From Bacteroidota bacterium (lineage in GTDB: Bacteria > Bacteroidota > Ignavibacteria > Kryptoniales > JAKASW01): 64,000 bases of DNA. The notes beneath the pieces were generated by a model. That model did not search any database and was not told the DNA's origin. It worked only from the letters and a program-made list of their open reading frames with translations. Each line of letters starts with the position of its first letter. Positions within the stretch are counted from its first letter, which is position 1. This document shows positions 45,366 through 55,164 of the stretch, piece after piece. The translations under genes and the position numbers were made by a program. The DNA is taken from the NCBI GenBank assembly GCA_021811615.1, contig JAJZNW010000055.1, positions 83,117 to 147,116 on the forward strand. The letters run 5' to 3'.

Positions 45366-46505
45366 TTAATTCTGTATCAGCTCGTGCTTCGATGGGAACT
45401 TTGGGAACGGATGATGAGGCTCTGTCTGATACCAGTAAGCGACCGATGATATATCGTCCTCCCTTGGCAGATACTTGTGTCCCGCCTGCCAGCCTAAATC
45501 CTGGATCGTCACTTTGAGACTCTTGTCGAACCTGATGGGATCCAGGATATGCCATCTGTACATGCCTATCTTATATACCCACGTGTTGACGCCGTTAGGG
45601 GCGATCACCTGCGGCATTCCCGAATATGGAGTCGAGAATTCCTGGAGATGCCCGTCATTGTCGAAGCCGTAGGATCCGCCGAAATAGTCTTCGGTTCCCG
45701 TGCCGCAAATTGTCGGGAACTTGCTGTCTCCGTCTATATAGAATTTTATTTCTCCTTCTCCCCACCATCCGTCGGAATGAGGCGACCAGGCGAGGTAGGT
45801 CCCGACGTACTGACCTTTGCCCTCGATGCTGTCGACTATAGTGTAATCATGCTTGTACGGGACCGCATTAACTGTTCTGAACTGCGCGCAGAAGTATCCT
45901 ATGTTCTTCGGAACGCTGGTCAATGTATAATCGACCTGGTAGTATAAGACCATTCTCGTCGGGTTCAGATTCGTCATCGTTATCTTGCACTCTTTTCGGA
46001 ACGGCATCTTCCAATAGCTGTTCAAACCCGATCTCGGATTCACACATATGGGAAGAGAATTTATCTGGCAATATTTTCCCCACCCGCAAGCGAAGAAATC
46101 ACAAACGGGCACTTCCACCGAAGGATGCTTCTCACCGTCCCAGTAGATCTTGAGAATGTCGAGTCTCCAATTGCGGGTCGGAGTCATCCATATATGCTGG
46201 ATCTCTCCCGGCCCTTTTATGTCTGCCAGCACGTAAGTCGAATCTCGGCCGATCCTTATGAACGGATTTACCTTCCATCCCTGGCCCAGATCGCGCGCTG
46301 GCTTGGAGGCTGTCCCTTCTCCGATTGTCGCCATTCCACCTTTTCCCTTCCCACCTGTTGGATTCTCGGGGCCTATCGACCGGGTCACGGCATCTGAAAG
46401 GCGATACAGATTGTTCAGGCCCACGTTTAAGCCATTGTACAGGGCCTGCGCATAAGAAGTCGAACAAAGTGCAACGAGGGACGCCAGCAGCACGAATTTA
46501 TTCAT
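45366..46505 (-). CDS. GH172 (DUF2961) glycosidase
   Basis: About 379 residues: signal peptide MNKFVLLASLVALCSTSYAQ, then the DUF2961/GH172 fold with IQHIWMTP, YWDGEKHPSVEVPVCDFF and the catalytic-region segment CGTGTEDYFGGSYGF. Characterised members act on alpha-D-fructofuranose or arabinofuranose linkages, and some remove D-arabinan; the precise substrate here is not predictable. AAGG lies seven bases before ATG 46505; the track's start, 16 codons earlier, overlaps the GntR gene by four bases. It has no type IX tail, so a periplasmic location is likely. Confidence 0.9.
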   Translation of the reverse strand: MNKFVLLASLVALCSTSYAQALYNGLNVGLNNLYRLSDAVTRSIGPENPTGGKGKGGMATIGEGTASKPARDLGQGWKVNPFIRIGRDSTYVLADIKGPGEIQHIWMTPTRNWRLDILKIYWDGEKHPSVEVPVCDFFACGWGKYCQINSLPICVNPRSGLNSYWKMPFRKECKITMTNLNPTRMVLYYQVDYTLTSVPKNIGYFCAQFRTVNAVPYKHDYTIVDSIEGKGQYVGTYLAWSPHSDGWWGEGEIKFYIDGDSKFPTICGTGTEDYFGGSYGFDNDGHLQEFSTPYSGMPQVIAPNGVNTWVYKIGMYRWHILDPIRFDKSLKVTIQDLGWQAGHKYLPREDDISSVAYWYQTEPHHPFPKFPSKHELIQN

Positions 46506-46549
46506 CAGTTTACCTTTACGGCTTAATTGTCTTAGGGAATGGAATGAAT

Positions 46550-47311
46550 TCAAATCGAATCAGGAAAATCACCATCTGATCTCGGTTTCAGTTCGACGGA
46601 CTTTCTTACAAGCGACTCGAGTTGGGCTTCCATCTCCGACGACGGGAGAAGGAGCTTCCACGTGTTGGCGAGGTGCGCGCGCATCGCTTTCTCGGCTTCT
46701 TCGGGGAGCCTGTTTAAGATTGCCGAAACAATCTTCTTATGTTCAGCGACAGTTGTCTCGATCCTTCCCGGTTTGTGGCGGGAGATGAATCTGATCCGGT
46801 AGATCTGTCCCATCAGGCTACTTATGATTTTTCGCGAGCGCTCGTTCCCCGCCGCAATCAGTATCAAATCATGAAGCCGTCTGTCCGCTTCAAAAGAAAT
46901 AACGCTGTCCTGCTTCTCAACAGCGAGAGCCAGCTGATCATCTATCTTCTTAAAATCACGAAGTTGTTCTCCCGTCGCTTTGACTGCCGCTGCCCTTGCG
47001 GCCGCAGGTTCGAGTGAGGTTCTTATCTCAAGTACTTCTTCGATGTCTTTAGCTGTCAATTCTGAAATGAAGATGCCGACTTTAGGAATCAACCTGACAA
47101 GATCTTCGTGTTCCAACATGCGAAGTATCTCCCGGATAGGAGTGCGGCTGATTCCGTATTTAGTTGCCAGCTCGTCCTCGTGGACCAATTGGCCCGGCTT
47201 AAGATTCTGCGAGATGATATCGATCTTGATGGCGTTGAGGACGGCAGCCTTCACACTCTTTCTCTGAGAATTGTCTGTGCCGGAAATCTTCAGTGAGGTT
47301 TCGCTTCTCAT
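46550..47311 (-). CDS. GntR-family transcriptional regulator (FCD domain)
   Basis: A 253-residue FadR-subfamily regulator: an N-terminal winged helix (VHEDELATKYGISRTPIREI, then RMLEHEDLVRLIPKVGIFI) and a C-terminal helical FCD ligand domain (ISFEADRRLHDLILIAAGN) with His residues that usually bind a metal and an acidic ligand. It overlaps the GH79 gene by ATGA and stands second in the operon, so it probably controls this operon in response to a sugar acid or uronate. Such regulators commonly sense hexuronates, which would suit the glucuronidase next to it. Confidence 0.93.
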   Translation of the reverse strand: MRSETSLKISGTDNSQRKSVKAAVLNAIKIDIISQNLKPGQLVHEDELATKYGISRTPIREILRMLEHEDLVRLIPKVGIFISELTAKDIEEVLEIRTSLEPAAARAAAVKATGEQLRDFKKIDDQLALAVEKQDSVISFEADRRLHDLILIAAGNERSRKIISSLMGQIYRIRFISRHKPGRIETTVAEHKKIVSAILNRLPEEAEKAMRAHLANTWKLLLPSSEMEAQLESLVRKSVELKPRSDGDFPDSI

Positions 47312-48810
47312 TTGCCGACAGGTTCCGACGAGATTTCCAGGATAGAGGCGGTCGAAGGAGGAATCTCTACACTATATCGATCGTTACCTGGTCCTCTTAT
47401 CTGTGTCCATCTCCCTTTCCAGGGTCCTTTGTTTTCTATTCTCGCTCCCCCGAGAGTAATGCCCGACGTAGCAAATACATTATGGCCTCGGGATTCAAGG
47501 AGCATCATCTTCGCAGGCCCGGTGTAGCCTGGAGTTTCAATATCAGCACTCACTTCACGTGCACCCGCTCCGTATCCTTTGTTGATGAAGGTGATGCAGA
47601 GCCGATTGTCTTGTTTAACGGCATAGGCTGTCATGTTGACCTTCTGCGGATTCGATACTTCCACCGGTACTATGTCGCCGTGTCCTCCGATATCGAACGC
47701 TTTTATACCGTATCCCATGGGCCGCACCTGATAGTTGCCGGTCGAATCGAAACAGATCGTTCCGTTATAAAGCCATTGTGTAGTATGGAAATTGACGCCA
47801 AGACAATGATGCTCTGCCCACCAATACAAATAGTCGAGCGAGAAGAGGGCGGTCGCAAAGCAATCGCTTCCGTTCCGCACGCCGCCGCTGAAGCTGTTCG
47901 ATTCCGTCAACCGGTATCCAAGTCCCTTCGGCAATACCGGAGTCCCGACTGCATTGTACAGCGCGGGATAATACAAATTGTCCCAGTCCGGCGACAACAT
48001 CTCCCTGACCATTTCAGGCGGAGTGAGCTTCTGTGTCTTGGCATTTTCGCCGGCATAATTATGCTGAGTGATGAACGCCAGCGACCCTGAATTCGGGATA
48101 TGCCACTCCGATGCGTCGATGGCAAAGTTCAGAGTCCACGATCTGCCGTTGAAGGAAGTGTTTTCCGATCCTGGAACAGGATAATTCGATCCGGCGTCGG
48201 GTCCGGCAAATCTGGCTCCCGGTACGGAGTCCGCGATTATCGTGGCGAACCTCTTCCAGCTTGCGAAGTAAGACGGGTAAGCAGACCCGAGCGTCCCGGG
48301 AGTAGATTCATGAATTTGCGAATTGTGTATATGGTAGTAATGCCAATCCGGTTCGTTCCCGATAGTGAAGCAATCCAGATAGTTCCCATAGTTCTTCCAC
48401 ACATACTTCGCTATTGATGCATCCTGGTACGGATCGCCTCTCAGCAGGCGGACCGAGTAAATCACCTTGACTCCGGCTGCTTTGGCGAATCCGAAGAGCA
48501 TGTCGATATCTCTTCTTGTAGGAATGCGTTTCTCGTTGTCAACGCTTACTCCGCCCATCCTGAGATTCCTGATCCCCATTTCCCTGAATAGCGTGATGAG
48601 CTGTTTGTTCGCCGGCTTGAACATGTGCCCGTGCATGCCGCGATTCCCGGCCTTTTCTGTGGCCGTGCCGAAGCTCAATCCGATGAAATCCGCAGGTATG
48701 TATGTCCCGCGAGCGCGGGTGTCGACGCGCAGGCTAACCTGTGATTGAGCATATGCCGACGGAACAAGAAGGCCGGCCATTGACAGCAGGACGAAAATTC
48801 GCATATACAT
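47308..48810 (-). CDS. GH79-type glycosidase (beta-glucuronidase-like)
   Basis: A 500-residue secreted enzyme: signal peptide MRIFVLLSMAGLLVPSAYA, a TIM barrel with acid/base Glu in FTIGNEPDWH and nucleophile Glu in YRLTESNSFSGG, and a C-terminal beta domain (ITFINKGYGAGAREV ... STASILEIS). Segment order and the TESNSFSGG motif match GH79, a family of beta-glucuronidases, including enzymes that take 4-O-methyl-glucuronic acid off arabinogalactan proteins. It is the first gene of the operon and overlaps the GntR gene. No type IX tail is seen. The start could also be the ATG two codons later. Confidence 0.85.
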   Translation of the reverse strand: MYMRIFVLLSMAGLLVPSAYAQSQVSLRVDTRARGTYIPADFIGLSFGTATEKAGNRGMHGHMFKPANKQLITLFREMGIRNLRMGGVSVDNEKRIPTRRDIDMLFGFAKAAGVKVIYSVRLLRGDPYQDASIAKYVWKNYGNYLDCFTIGNEPDWHYYHIHNSQIHESTPGTLGSAYPSYFASWKRFATIIADSVPGARFAGPDAGSNYPVPGSENTSFNGRSWTLNFAIDASEWHIPNSGSLAFITQHNYAGENAKTQKLTPPEMVREMLSPDWDNLYYPALYNAVGTPVLPKGLGYRLTESNSFSGGVRNGSDCFATALFSLDYLYWWAEHHCLGVNFHTTQWLYNGTICFDSTGNYQVRPMGYGIKAFDIGGHGDIVPVEVSNPQKVNMTAYAVKQDNRLCITFINKGYGAGAREVSADIETPGYTGPAKMMLLESRGHNVFATSGITLGGARIENKGPWKGRWTQIRGPGNDRYSVEIPPSTASILEISSEPVGK

Positions 48811-48919
48811 TACACTAAGTCTTTCAGGCGGTCAATTTCATTGGGACATCATCTGCACAAATCCGCTTCACCTCAGGACCCCATACGACATTGCCGTACC
48901 ATCTTCGGCAGGAAATAGA

Positions 48920-48952
48920 GGGGCAGCCGACTCGTAAGAATCGGCCAGCCCC
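48920..48952 (-). terminator. Terminator after the second beta-helix gene
   Basis: On the minus strand GGGGC-TG-GCCGA pairs with TCGGC-T-GCCCC across a ten-base loop, and TCTATTTCC follows. It begins 27 bases past the stop codon of the beta-helix gene, separating the sigma/receptor unit from the GH79 operon. Confidence 0.72.
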
Positions 48953-48978
48953 ATCCACTGTTTAGGGAGAATACACAA

Positions 48979-50712
48979 CTACTTAAGAAGAACCATTTTC
49001 TTGGTAATCGAGCTGGCACCCTGGCGAAGTGTGTAGAAGTACACGCCGCTCGCGAACCTGTCCATGTTCACATTGAAGGAGTATTCGCCGGCGGACCTGT
49101 AACCTTCGGCCACAACATCGACAAGCTGGCCAAGTACATTGTAAACCTTCAGACTCATCGAGCCTGCGTGCTGCAGGGTAACCATGATCTCGGTTGTCGG
49201 GTTGAAGGGGTTCGGATAGTTCTGGCTCAGCGTGAACTCGGTCGGGACTTTCGGACTACGCAGCACGGGCGTAGCCAGGCTATCGAACTCTCGCAGCTGC
49301 GACGGGTACCAATTAAGATCGCCGAGCGCCAGTCCATCTGTACCGCCGGATTGAAGAGCGGTGTTCGAATAGGTCAGGTTCTCAGGTACGGGGTAGCCGG
49401 TATCCCATCCTCCCCAGTTCTTGGGGAACTGGTTGAAGACATCCGCGGGATTGGGATTGGTCGGCAGATACCACCATCTGAACGTACCGGCGTTTCCAGG
49501 AGGATAACCTATGAGCCCGATGAACTTGACGAGGCTGTCCGTCGCAGTGTTCACCATCGTCGAATTGAATCCGGGGTCGACGCTATCGTTGTTTGCCTGG
49601 ATTAGGTAGGGCCAGGCGGTTTTGTTATTGAACATGGAGTCGGTCTGCGGATTCATCCATTCAGGAGGATAAAGCAGACTAGGAGCGGTATCGTTGACTG
49701 AGTTCCAGAAAGTATAGAGCTGCTTCGGCCAGCAATAGGCATTGTTCTTCACCGTAATATGTCGCTGCGCCTCGGTAAAACCGTACTGCGGTCCGATCGC
49801 CCCCATAGAATCGACCTGAATTACTCCGAATGGCTGGTGAGCGTAATTGGCCAGTCCTCTCAACACATATGCGGAGTCCGCTCCGTGCGCCTCAACGCCG
49901 TAAAAAATGTTGTTCGTGAAGTTGGCATCGACCAATCCTGCGGACATTATGAAGAGGCCGCCGGTACCTAAGAAATTGGTGTTGTGATTGTAGTTGAAGT
50001 ATTTCACGTAACCGGGACCGCCGATGACGTCGCGTCCCAATCCGAAGAACGTATTGTTGACGATCGACACGGTGTCCAGCGGTGCAGCGCCGTATCCCCA
50101 GACACATCCACCTGATTGCCAGAATTGGTTCGATGCATTTCTGAATTCGCAGTTCTTCATGATGAAGTTGCACCAATTTCCGTGCATGTACGCGAGATAC
50201 GGGGCACAATTGTCTATCACATCGTGGTCGTAGATTATCGTCGTGCTATCCCCGCTTTCGTTGATTATGTTCCCGAGGAAGTGTTGCCCGTCGAATGTCT
50301 CTCCGAGTATATACAGATCTTTAAGTATTATCACGTTTCCATTTCCTCGCGGTGCCATGAGATTTCCCGGAGCGGTCCCGTCCTGCAGGATGTTCGGGCA
50401 AATCACCGGCGGCATTCCCGTGATCGGGTTCCTCTTCCCGATGATCGTCACATTGAAGTTGGTAATCATCGAGTTGTCAAAATAGTAAACCGTGTCGACT
50501 GATCCGGTCTGCTGCAAAAGGTAGACACGGTTCGGATCTTTTCTCTGACCGGTGGAAGTAGTGTCACCCATGATGACTTGGTCGAATGTAGGACCGCTGA
50601 TGGGGTTGGCATAGAGACGCAATGTGTCGGACGCCTGGGCGAACGATCGGGATGGAACCGCGAACGTGGCCGCAAGGGCGAGCAACGCCATTGCAGTAAG
50701 TGTTACTTTCAT
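48979..50712 (-). CDS. Secreted right-handed beta-helix protein with type IX tail (second copy)
   Basis: About 577 residues, a full-length paralogue of the protein at 21013-22761. Signal peptide MKVTLTAMALLALAATFAVPSRSFA is preceded by AGGAG at good spacing. The two share DTTSTG, the N-terminal strand series with NVTIIGKRNPITG/NITVVGYINPTTG, beta-helix rungs (IVNNTFFGLG, FTNNIFYGV) and the sorting tail (YPNPFNPTTEI ... KKMVLLK). It directly follows the STN-type TonB receptor (91-base gap), as its paralogue follows the other receptor. It is probably exported to the surface and works with the receptor. The specific role is unknown; no catalytic residues could be assigned. Confidence 0.8.
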   Translation of the reverse strand: MKVTLTAMALLALAATFAVPSRSFAQASDTLRLYANPISGPTFDQVIMGDTTSTGQRKDPNRVYLLQQTGSVDTVYYFDNSMITNFNVTIIGKRNPITGMPPVICPNILQDGTAPGNLMAPRGNGNVIILKDLYILGETFDGQHFLGNIINESGDSTTIIYDHDVIDNCAPYLAYMHGNWCNFIMKNCEFRNASNQFWQSGGCVWGYGAAPLDTVSIVNNTFFGLGRDVIGGPGYVKYFNYNHNTNFLGTGGLFIMSAGLVDANFTNNIFYGVEAHGADSAYVLRGLANYAHQPFGVIQVDSMGAIGPQYGFTEAQRHITVKNNAYCWPKQLYTFWNSVNDTAPSLLYPPEWMNPQTDSMFNNKTAWPYLIQANNDSVDPGFNSTMVNTATDSLVKFIGLIGYPPGNAGTFRWWYLPTNPNPADVFNQFPKNWGGWDTGYPVPENLTYSNTALQSGGTDGLALGDLNWYPSQLREFDSLATPVLRSPKVPTEFTLSQNYPNPFNPTTEIMVTLQHAGSMSLKVYNVLGQLVDVVAEGYRSAGEYSFNVNMDRFASGVYFYTLRQGASSITKKMVLLK

Positions 50713-50803
50713 GACATTTCTCCTCATGTATGTTAAGTTCAGTGAACTCATTCACGCAGGTCGAAGACTCGAGTGACGTGGCGATCGCACCTGTCTTGTA
50801 CCT

Positions 50804-53800
50804 TTATAATGTCCAGCGCAATCCCAGGTCGGCCGTCATACCGTAGGATTGCTCACTTGTCGGGAACCCTGTCCCCTGTACTACCGAGATATCCGGTTCA
50901 CCGTTCAGGTTATTGGCCTGGAAGTAAGCTTCAAGCCCGCGCCATGGGAGCTGCTGGCTTACAAGAAGATCCCATCTGACATACGCGGACCTGTAACTCC
51001 GGAGCTGCGGCCAGAAGTTCGTCCCACTGTACACGCTCCTTTGGTTTATCATGGATACGCGGGCGGAGAAGCCTTGGAAGTCGTAACCGATGGTCAGATT
51101 CACGATGTCACTCGGCTGGTCGATCAATTTGTCGGTGTAAAATGTGTCGATGTAAGATTCGACAGGAGGATAGCCGGTAATCCTCGTTATGATGAACGGG
51201 TATTGAACCTTCGAAAAGATGTGAGTGTAGTTGATGCTGAACACCAGCCCGGTCAATGGTCCCGGCAGGTACCAGAAATGAGTCTGCCAATCCACTTCAA
51301 CTCCCCAAAGATCCACGGGCCGGGGATTGTTGATATTCGTTCCGTTGAGAATATATCCCTGAGTGTAATTTGGTAATCCCGCGTAATCAGCAGGGTTGGT
51401 TATTGAGACCGCTCCTGTCGGATAAATCAGACCGGTTATCCGTTTGTAAAACGGATCAACCGTGAAGAGACCGATGGTATTGTCATAAGCCGACAACGCA
51501 AAATCGAAATTCTCCGAATGGGCGGGCTTCAGTAAAAAGTTATTCCAGTCGACCGTGCTGACAAAGACATCGATCCTCGGGGCGATTGCACTGAAATCAG
51601 GATATGTAAGCGTATTGGTGTAGGCAAGTCTCAGGTTAAGCCATGAAAGGGGTTTGTAACTCAGGTTGACATCCGGGAGCCAGTAGCCATGATACAACGA
51701 GACGGTCGTATCGGCGGACGGAAATGGAGCCGGGTAGGTATTGTTCTGATAAGCCGCAAGTATGACGGTGCCTCTGTATCTCGTCGCGAGCCCCTGATAC
51801 CTGACGCCGGGTATCAGAGTCAACTGCGGTCCTATGTTCAAAGTAGCCATCACATAGCCTGCATTTTCAAATTCATTTCCCGAATAATTGCTTGCGATGT
51901 TCCCGTACTCATCGGGCGCGTAAACGGTACCGCTAATCCACGGCTGGGTCTTTTGATAGCTGATCACCGTGTTCATCACTTGGGAGAGGAGACCTATGTT
52001 TGTCGGCGAGCCGTACATTGCGTATTGACCGTTGAGGAAGTTCCCGAAGCTCAGGCTGGGGTCGAGAAACATTCCGATTGGAAATCTATCGGTGCCGTTC
52101 GGGTTGAGGGACCATGGCTTTTGTGTCATCCACGGGAACGCCGCAATTACGTTCGATCTCGCAGCGTTGATTCCTCCTCCGTAAATGCTTCCACCGCCAT
52201 CGGAATAGTTGTAGGCTCTGTAAGTGACCTTGTAGCTCCCGCCGAACTTCAGCGAGCCGGTTATGAAATTCGATAAGTTGAAATCCCTCTTTATATCGAT
52301 TCCGCCTCTCAGATTGCGCTGGTAAGTGAAACTATTATGTGTACTGAGGGCATCCATTAGGGCATTGTTAAGGTTCACGTGCCGACCGGCTTCCTGAGCG
52401 ACCGTAGTCGGATTCGCAGTCAGCGACACATTTCCAAGCCCCGCCTGGTATTGAGAGAAACCCACGCTCCAGTAACCGGGCTGGACGTTATCGGTATACA
52501 TGTGGGCGAGTCTGACATCGACATCGAAGGAGAGAAGTTTCTGTTTGAAATTCAGGACGTTCGCGATGACATTCAGGGTCTGCGGATAATAAGAAGCACC
52601 GTAGACTATCCTGGAATCGGTGATCCCGTAACTCTGGCTGAAAGTCTCGGTTCGCTGGACGCCGCTGCTCAGGAAGTTCATTAGGTCGACCTTGCCGCTC
52701 CCCCAGTGATAATCGAGCACGAGGGTACCGTCATAAAGCTTCTTCGTAGTAGGTTGGTAATCGAGGTTCAGGCTCTGCACAATCATCTCGCCTGGATTCG
52801 AGTAGTTCGTCGGCTTCTGCAGATTGAACGACGCGCCATATATATCCGCAGTAAGGTTCAGCCGCTGTACAAGCGCCTGAGCGAGAATTCCGAACCGGTT
52901 GTGGAAGAATCGCTTCTCTATTGTTCCGGAGAATTTATAATCGCCGAGACTGTTCTGCAGATGATCATACCCACCCTGAGCCAGGAGTTCGATTTTCGGT
53001 GTCCCGTTCCGCGTCGGCTGCGCCTCTCTGATCTGGAAGTTCACCGTACCACCGAGGACGGCAGCATTCATGTCCGGGGTGACCGTCTTATAGAGTTCGA
53101 TACCGCTGAGCATGTCTGAAGAAATCATGCTCATATCGACGGCGCGATTACCCGTCTGGTTGGCCGGCATAGAAACGCCGTCGATCTCTACACGATTGTA
53201 TTTCGGCTGGAGCCCGCGTATGGCGATCATGGCCCCCTCCCCGTACGACCTGACGAGGAATACGCCGGGGAGTCTGCCGATAGACTCCGCCGCATTCGCG
53301 TCCGGAAGCTGCTGTATCCGGGCTGCGGAAACGACATTTACTATGTTATGGGAAGCGAGCTGCTGGTTGATAGCTTCATTCTGGCCGGTCGCCTGGGCAG
53401 TTACCACTACCGCCTTTCCCTTGACACCGACAGGAACGAGTTTCAGGTCTTCCACAGTCTTCACGCCGGCACGCACCTGGACCTCGACCTGCCGCGTCTT
53501 GTATCCTATATAAGTGACGCGGATGGTATATACGCCGGCAGGGATATTCGTAATATAGAAATTTCCGTTGAGACTCGTCGACGCGCCGAGGCTTGTTCCC
53601 TTCAGTAACACGTTGGCACCGGGAAGTGGACTCCCGGTCGCCGCATCCCTGACCGAACCCGATATCTTTCCCGAGCCTTCGGGAGTATCCGTGTTCTTCG
53701 GCGCAAGAGCAATCAGGTTACGATTGACAACGACCCATTTGACATCTACCTGGTTGAAGATGCTCGAAAGCGCGTCGCGCAGCGGTTCGGAATCAACCTG

Positions 53801-54028
53801 TGCGAAAATCAGTTTGTTGGTAGAAAGTTTGTTGGGGTCATAGAAGAAGGCGGCGGAGGTTTTCCTGGTAATCTCGCTTAAGGCCTGCTTGAGCGTCGCG
53901 CCATTTAACGTCAGCGATATTCGCCTGGAAAGGTTGATCTGATCGGTCACCTGATCGCCCTTTTGGGCGAAACCTACGACCTGAAGGAGGAATATCAGGG
54001 CTGCCGAAATTACACAAAGTCTTCTCAT
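50804..54028 (-). CDS. TonB-dependent receptor with STN signalling domain
   Basis: A 1074-residue receptor: signal peptide (MRRLCVISAALIFLLQVVGFA), an STN domain (about residues 35-110, LKQALSEITRKTSAAFFYDP), a carboxypeptidase-like domain (GKISGSVRDAATGSPLPGA), a plug (LPDANAAESIGRLPGV, IAIRGLQPKYNRVEIDGV) and a barrel ending in GLRWTL. The STN domain is the part that touches FecR-type anti-sigma factors, and the fecR-like gene lies two bases upstream, so ligand binding should signal through FecR to the ECF sigma factor. It is a paralogue of the receptor at 22934-25942. No SusD homologue is present. AAGGA before ATG supports the start. Confidence 0.94.
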   Translation of the reverse strand: MRRLCVISAALIFLLQVVGFAQKGDQVTDQINLSRRISLTLNGATLKQALSEITRKTSAAFFYDPNKLSTNKLIFAQVDSEPLRDALSSIFNQVDVKWVVVNRNLIALAPKNTDTPEGSGKISGSVRDAATGSPLPGANVLLKGTSLGASTSLNGNFYITNIPAGVYTIRVTYIGYKTRQVEVQVRAGVKTVEDLKLVPVGVKGKAVVVTAQATGQNEAINQQLASHNIVNVVSAARIQQLPDANAAESIGRLPGVFLVRSYGEGAMIAIRGLQPKYNRVEIDGVSMPANQTGNRAVDMSMISSDMLSGIELYKTVTPDMNAAVLGGTVNFQIREAQPTRNGTPKIELLAQGGYDHLQNSLGDYKFSGTIEKRFFHNRFGILAQALVQRLNLTADIYGASFNLQKPTNYSNPGEMIVQSLNLDYQPTTKKLYDGTLVLDYHWGSGKVDLMNFLSSGVQRTETFSQSYGITDSRIVYGASYYPQTLNVIANVLNFKQKLLSFDVDVRLAHMYTDNVQPGYWSVGFSQYQAGLGNVSLTANPTTVAQEAGRHVNLNNALMDALSTHNSFTYQRNLRGGIDIKRDFNLSNFITGSLKFGGSYKVTYRAYNYSDGGGSIYGGGINAARSNVIAAFPWMTQKPWSLNPNGTDRFPIGMFLDPSLSFGNFLNGQYAMYGSPTNIGLLSQVMNTVISYQKTQPWISGTVYAPDEYGNIASNYSGNEFENAGYVMATLNIGPQLTLIPGVRYQGLATRYRGTVILAAYQNNTYPAPFPSADTTVSLYHGYWLPDVNLSYKPLSWLNLRLAYTNTLTYPDFSAIAPRIDVFVSTVDWNNFLLKPAHSENFDFALSAYDNTIGLFTVDPFYKRITGLIYPTGAVSITNPADYAGLPNYTQGYILNGTNINNPRPVDLWGVEVDWQTHFWYLPGPLTGLVFSINYTHIFSKVQYPFIITRITGYPPVESYIDTFYTDKLIDQPSDIVNLTIGYDFQGFSARVSMINQRSVYSGTNFWPQLRSYRSAYVRWDLLVSQQLPWRGLEAYFQANNLNGEPDISVVQGTGFPTSEQSYGMTADLGLRWTL

Positions 54029-54030
54029 GA

Positions 54031-55164
54031 TTAGTTCCTTTGTACGTTGCTCTTTTCATGAACAGGAATTGCTGCATTCCTCTCGAAGCGGATTGTGTCT
54101 CCGCTCCTCATATATCCGATGCCGAGTGAAACGGAAATTGCTTTCAAAATTGCAGCCAGTGGTTGTCGTGTTAACGAGGCAGTGACTCTTTCCCCGAGAA
54201 GCGAAGTGTCTGTGACACCGAAGGTGTACGGGTAGTCACGGCCCAGCTTGGCGAGTACATGCCTGAAGGGGGTTTTGTCGAAGATCATGGCGCCATTGAG
54301 CCAGGCAAGACTCTGCCTGACATCCGCGCGAGACGGTTCTACAACAATCCTGTTCTTGTCGGAAATGGATCTTTCCCCCGCAACGACAGGCACCCCCGTG
54401 CTGTTTAGAGAGCTGCCGGCTCGGAGTATGATTTCCCCTTCAGTCACTGTAACTTCGGTCTCTTTTTCCCCAGGCCATGCCCTGACGACGAACTCCGTCC
54501 CGATGTCCTGGATAATTCCGCAATCCGTTCGAACGATAAAGGGCGTTTTCAAATGTACGACATCGAAAAACGCCTCGCCCTTGAGCTCGACGATGCGCGA
54601 TCGTTTCCCATAAGCTTTCCCGACACGGATCGATGAGACTGAATTCAGGGTGATCCTCGTACCGTCGGCCAGCAAAAGCGTCTTATGCTCTCCCCTTCCC
54701 GTCGAACATTCCAGGCTCGCAACGGGAGAAGTGTGCCTTTTTCCGAAAAACGATTCGGCGTTGAACGCGATATAGACGGATCCTACGACCGCGATAAGGA
54801 CGGCAGCGGTCCTTGCGATAATTCCGAGGTTGAATACTCTGCCGCGCCCGCTTCGACGCTCTTGATCCGTAATTGACGGAGCGGGTGAAGTGATCGTATC
54901 CGACTGGCGCGATGTCGCCCCTTTCCACACGAGAGCCGATTCCCGGAACGAGATAGCCTGATGAAGTCTCTTGAGCGCTTCGACCTCGTCGACAGTGTGG
55001 AGGCTTTGATCCAGTGGAGAGGTAATCTGTTCACCGAGGTATGCGGTCAGCGATTCGGCGATCACCTTCAGCTCGGGATCTTCGTCCACTATTCTTCTTT
55101 CGTCGGCCGAACACTCTCCGGCTATGTACTTTCCAACAAGAACCCAATCGATGGATTTCTCCAA
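54031..55164 (-). CDS. FecR-family anti-sigma factor
   Basis: A 377-residue single-pass inner-membrane protein. The cytoplasmic N-terminal part carries the sigma-binding region (residues 1-110), a membrane segment follows near 115-135 (TAAVLIAVVGSVYIAF), then the periplasmic FecR domain (TLLLADGTRITLNSVSSIRV, GEAFFDVVHLKTPFIVRTDCG) and a C-terminal STN-like stretch (FRHVLAKLGRDYPYTFGV). It holds the ECF sigma factor inactive until the receptor binds its ligand. The start is TTG with GGAAGG seven bases upstream. The gap to the sigma gene is about 320 bases, longer than usual for such pairs. Confidence 0.93.
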   Translation of the reverse strand: MEKSIDWVLVGKYIAGECSADERRIVDEDPELKVIAESLTAYLGEQITSPLDQSLHTVDEVEALKRLHQAISFRESALVWKGATSRQSDTITSPAPSITDQERRSGRGRVFNLGIIARTAAVLIAVVGSVYIAFNAESFFGKRHTSPVASLECSTGRGEHKTLLLADGTRITLNSVSSIRVGKAYGKRSRIVELKGEAFFDVVHLKTPFIVRTDCGIIQDIGTEFVVRAWPGEKETEVTVTEGEIILRAGSSLNSTGVPVVAGERSISDKNRIVVEPSRADVRQSLAWLNGAMIFDKTPFRHVLAKLGRDYPYTFGVTDTSLLGERVTASLTRQPLAAILKAISVSLGIGYMRSGDTIRFERNAAIPVHEKSNVQRN

